Origin: Rhinolophus ferrumequinum
Lineage: Eukaryota; Chordata; Mammalia; Chiroptera; Rhinolophidae
Direction: 5' to 3'
Length of the DNA stretch: 64,000 nt
NCBI RefSeq assembly: GCF_004115265.2
Contig: NC_046289.1
Location: 45,586,962 to 45,650,961, forward strand
Part shown: piece after piece, positions 61,608-64,000 of the stretch
Layout: the number at the start of each line of letters is the position of its first letter
Position numbering within the stretch: position 1 is the first letter of the stretch
Translations under genes and position numbers: made by a program
Notes under the pieces: generated by a model
Seen by the model: the letters and a program-made list of their open reading frames with translations, nothing else
The model's database searches: none
Told to the model about the DNA's origin: nothing

Positions 61608-63648
61608 GTGAGTGGGGCGGGCGCCGGGAAGGGACGGGGTTAGGCGGGGACCGCGGAGTGAATGGAGGGAACCGGGAGTTGTGTACTTGAGGGCAGGCTC
61701 TTCCACTGGCTTTGGGAGCTTCCCGCACCCAGGTGGGTTGGGCGAGACACTGATTTTCTTCACTGCCTCAGTTTCTCTGTTGCTTGGCATTCTCTCTGCT
61801 TTGTTCTCAGATCCTTCATCTCTTATCCGTCGTCTGTTCCTTGCATAGCTCGCCCGCTGTATCTCCCCACTGTGTCTCTGTGTTCGTGTCTGTGACCCCA
61901 GCTGTCTCTCCCTTTTGTCTGTCTCTGTGTTTCCTAGTTCTCTGCTGGTCTCTTCCCTTGTGGGCACCCTACCCCCTATCTTTTCTCGCTGGGTTCAGTA
62001 GTCAGCTCTGGTGATTGTCACCAAAAGGACCTGTTAGACACGGACCCCCAGCCCAGGGTCCCATGTGAGCTTAGTCATAGCTTTGTTATCTCCTGATTTA
62101 GGCTGGGGTGAAGGAGCCATGGACTCCTGAAGGGAGTTGGTAGAAGTCCTCGCTATTGGGATTTCCCAGGTCACACTGCCCACTCCCCACCCCAATTCCC
62201 TGGGATTCTGGAATAAAGCGTGCATTCTTATCAAATGTATTTTTTTTCAAACCAGACCCTTCTCTTGACTTTCTGGAAACAGATTGGACTATGGTCCCAG
62301 GTGCCTGGGACTTGTCCTTAATGAACCAAGATCTTGGGCTTCCATTGAGATCATTTCTATCAACACTGAACTCTGCTTTCACCACTCCTGGCAGCTCTCA
62401 CCCAGCTGGAGCCAAGGGGGTGGGAGTAGGGGTGTCACCATAGGCTGAGACCCAGCAAAAGGGTCCAGTCCTCCCCCTGCCACTCACAGTCCCAGGCAGC
62501 TGCAGGTGGGAGGACAGAGGGAGGCTCCTCCACTGACTTTCCCAGTTACAGCCATTGATGAATGGCCAATATGGGTTCGGTTAGCTGTGGGTTTCCTTCC
62601 CCAGAGTGTTCTTTGAGACTGGCTGGGGACCTCCTCTCCACTTTTGAAGCCAGCCTTCTGGCTCAGAGAGAGAACTCTTAATCACGTTTTCCTACAGAGT
62701 AGATTTGCCCTCTTCCCTTTGAAAATCAAATTGTTTATTACCCAGAGCTCTGTCACGGTACAGTTTAGCCAGTGACTACATGAATGAAAGAATTTAACTT
62801 TAAAAATATGTATTCCCTGGGTGTTACTTTGCAAACGAACACTGTTAGGAATCGTGGGAAAGAATTTTAAGGATTTTCTTTAAAATATTGCATTACTTTT
62901 TAAGAGTCCTATGTAATAGTTGGCTGGCCTTGGCTTTATGTGGTTAAATTCTGAACAAAATCAGTCCTGTTAATGCATTGCACCTGGGGATAACTTCATT
63001 CTAGAGTTTTACATTCTGCGAGGCACCACGATGAGGCCCTAGAACCAAGATTTGAGGCACAGTGTGTTTAGTTGGGACACATGTCACCTGGAAATCCCAG
63101 GTCCTCAAGGCTTCATACTGCCCTCAGGGATCATCCACTGATCAACTCAGCTCTTACTCTCTCTTTGGCTTGTAGCCAAAACTGGAATAAATGCACCATA
63201 ATTTAGTATCTTCATAACCTGTCCAGGGTGGGGGATGCTCCCTTCAGGTGGGGCTGATTCTAAGAAAAGTGCTTGCATGCGTCCTGACCCCTTAGTTCTG
63301 GTCCTCACAGACATCCCTTAGGCTTGCCTCTCATTGCTTGAATTGCCATTAAAACAAACAAACAAAAAATGTCGCAGGATGCAACTGGAGGGACACAGTT
63401 CCCCATATTTCTGGTTTCTTCTGAGCCTCTCAAACCACCTCCTCAGCTTCCAGCTTCATTCCCCCAGAGACTCAAGCTTGGTGTCAGCCAGGGCTAGATA
63501 AGGCGTCCCTAAAATGAAAGAGGCAGCCTGCAGGGGTCAGCAGGCAGACACAGCAGGGGAGACGGAGCCAACTTCTTTCTGCTTCTTGCAGCCCTGACCG
63601 TGAAGTTTCTGACCAGGAGGTTCATCAGTGAATATGACCCCAACTTAG
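61505..63648 (+). CDS. RASL12: RASL12, Ras-like GTPase, 5' part (exons 1-2; runs off the window)
   Basis: RASL12 is a member of the Ras-like small GTPases. Coding exons seen are 61505-61607 and 63592-63648. They give MSSVFGKPRAGSAPQSAP onward. The P-loop GRRGAGKS is at residues 27-34 and a Ras switch I-like stretch, RRFISEYDPNL, follows in exon 2. The exon 1 donor is GTGAGT at 61608, and the exon 2 acceptor GCTTCTTGCAG ends at 63591. Donor GTAAGG at 63649 closes exon 2. The remaining ~210 residues, including the G4/G5 motifs, lie beyond 64000. The start is the ATG in CGTCGCCATGTCC, which matches the human start. No damage seen in the part visible. Confidence 0.93.
61608..63591 (+). other. RASL12: RASL12 intron 1
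   Basis: About 2 kb. I see no gene or clear repeat in it. Confidence 0.5.
63592..63648 (+). CDS. RASL12: RASL12 coding exon 2
   Basis: Encodes ALTVKFLTRRFISEYDPNL plus one base of the next codon, the segment just before switch I. Donor GTAAGG. Confidence 0.93.
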
Positions 63649-64000
63649 GTAAGGAACCATTCCTCCCCGTTCCTCACTCTGTGCCCCACTTGGGTCCTCT
63701 CATACACACCTACCCCGTGGTGGGCCCAGGTGTGACCTGGGCCAAACATCTGGGAGCAGAAGGAAGGAGCCACCAGGATGACTCAGCCCATAGGGGAAAA
63801 TGTGCTAAGAAATACACCCTCCACAGCCCACCCCAGACAACTTGGGGGCTTGGCCAAATTCAAAGAACTGTGCGATTTGCCCTAAAATATGAAGCATGAT
63901 GAGACTTTTTTATAAAAACATAGCAGAGCATCCACATCCACTAAGTGTTGTTCTTCAAGATGGTCACTCAATGTACTTTCCCAGAAAAGCTGGACAAGAC
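63649..64000 (+). other. RASL12: RASL12 intron 2, left part
   Basis: No exon 3 is seen before the window ends. Confidence 0.5.

Larger units (their letters stand above)
61080..61650. other. CpG island at the RASL12 5' end
   Basis: CpG-dense sequence covers the RASL12 start codon and a candidate upstream exon. No TATA box. Likely promoter region of RASL12. Confidence 0.7.

Overview
This is a piece of a placental mammal genome, almost certainly from a bat (Chiroptera). The genes are mammalian, split by long introns and matched by CpG islands. The young repeats point to bats: tRNA-derived SINEs of the Ves type, several with target-site duplications, two copies of a mariner (D34D) element, and a recent pogo/Tigger-like DNA transposon with two short derivatives. 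A horseshoe-bat-like lineage is my guess from the SINE form, and I cannot prove it.

The gene order matches human 15q22.31 read in reverse: PDCD7 (+, coding 3516-14953, five exons), UBAP1L (+, coding 24003-36188, five exons), KBTBD13 (-, one exon, 52835-54211) and the start of RASL12 (+, coding exons 1 and 2 at 61505-61607 and 63592-63648; the rest lies beyond the window). All reading frames join at canonical GT/AG sites, give proteins within about ten residues of the human lengths as I remember them, and look functional. The genes do not form an operon. They encode a minor-spliceosome U11/U12 protein, an ESCRT-I-like ubiquitin binder, a muscle CUL3 adaptor and a Ras-like GTPase.

The rest is introns and intergenic DNA filled with repeats. 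There are old L2 and MIR pieces throughout and L1 tails at about 1.86, 16.8, 21.9, 26.7 and 37.3 kb. A solitary LTR lies just past the UBAP1L stop. A 2.08 kb pogo element sits in PDCD7 intron 2, and mariners lie at 34.0 and 49.9 kb, the second carrying a pogo MITE inside it. Five Ves-type SINEs all lie on the minus strand. Two long compound (GT)n(GA)n tracts lie 2 kb apart.

I found no convincing new biological system. The best leads are a minisatellite that starts on the UBAP1L exon 3 splice donor and copies it, the transposon nest whose empty site is visible elsewhere in the window, a 90 bp duplication with no repeat signature that I recognise, and a short CpG-island exon candidate upstream of RASL12 that faintly resembles the N-terminus of a cholinesterase-type protein.
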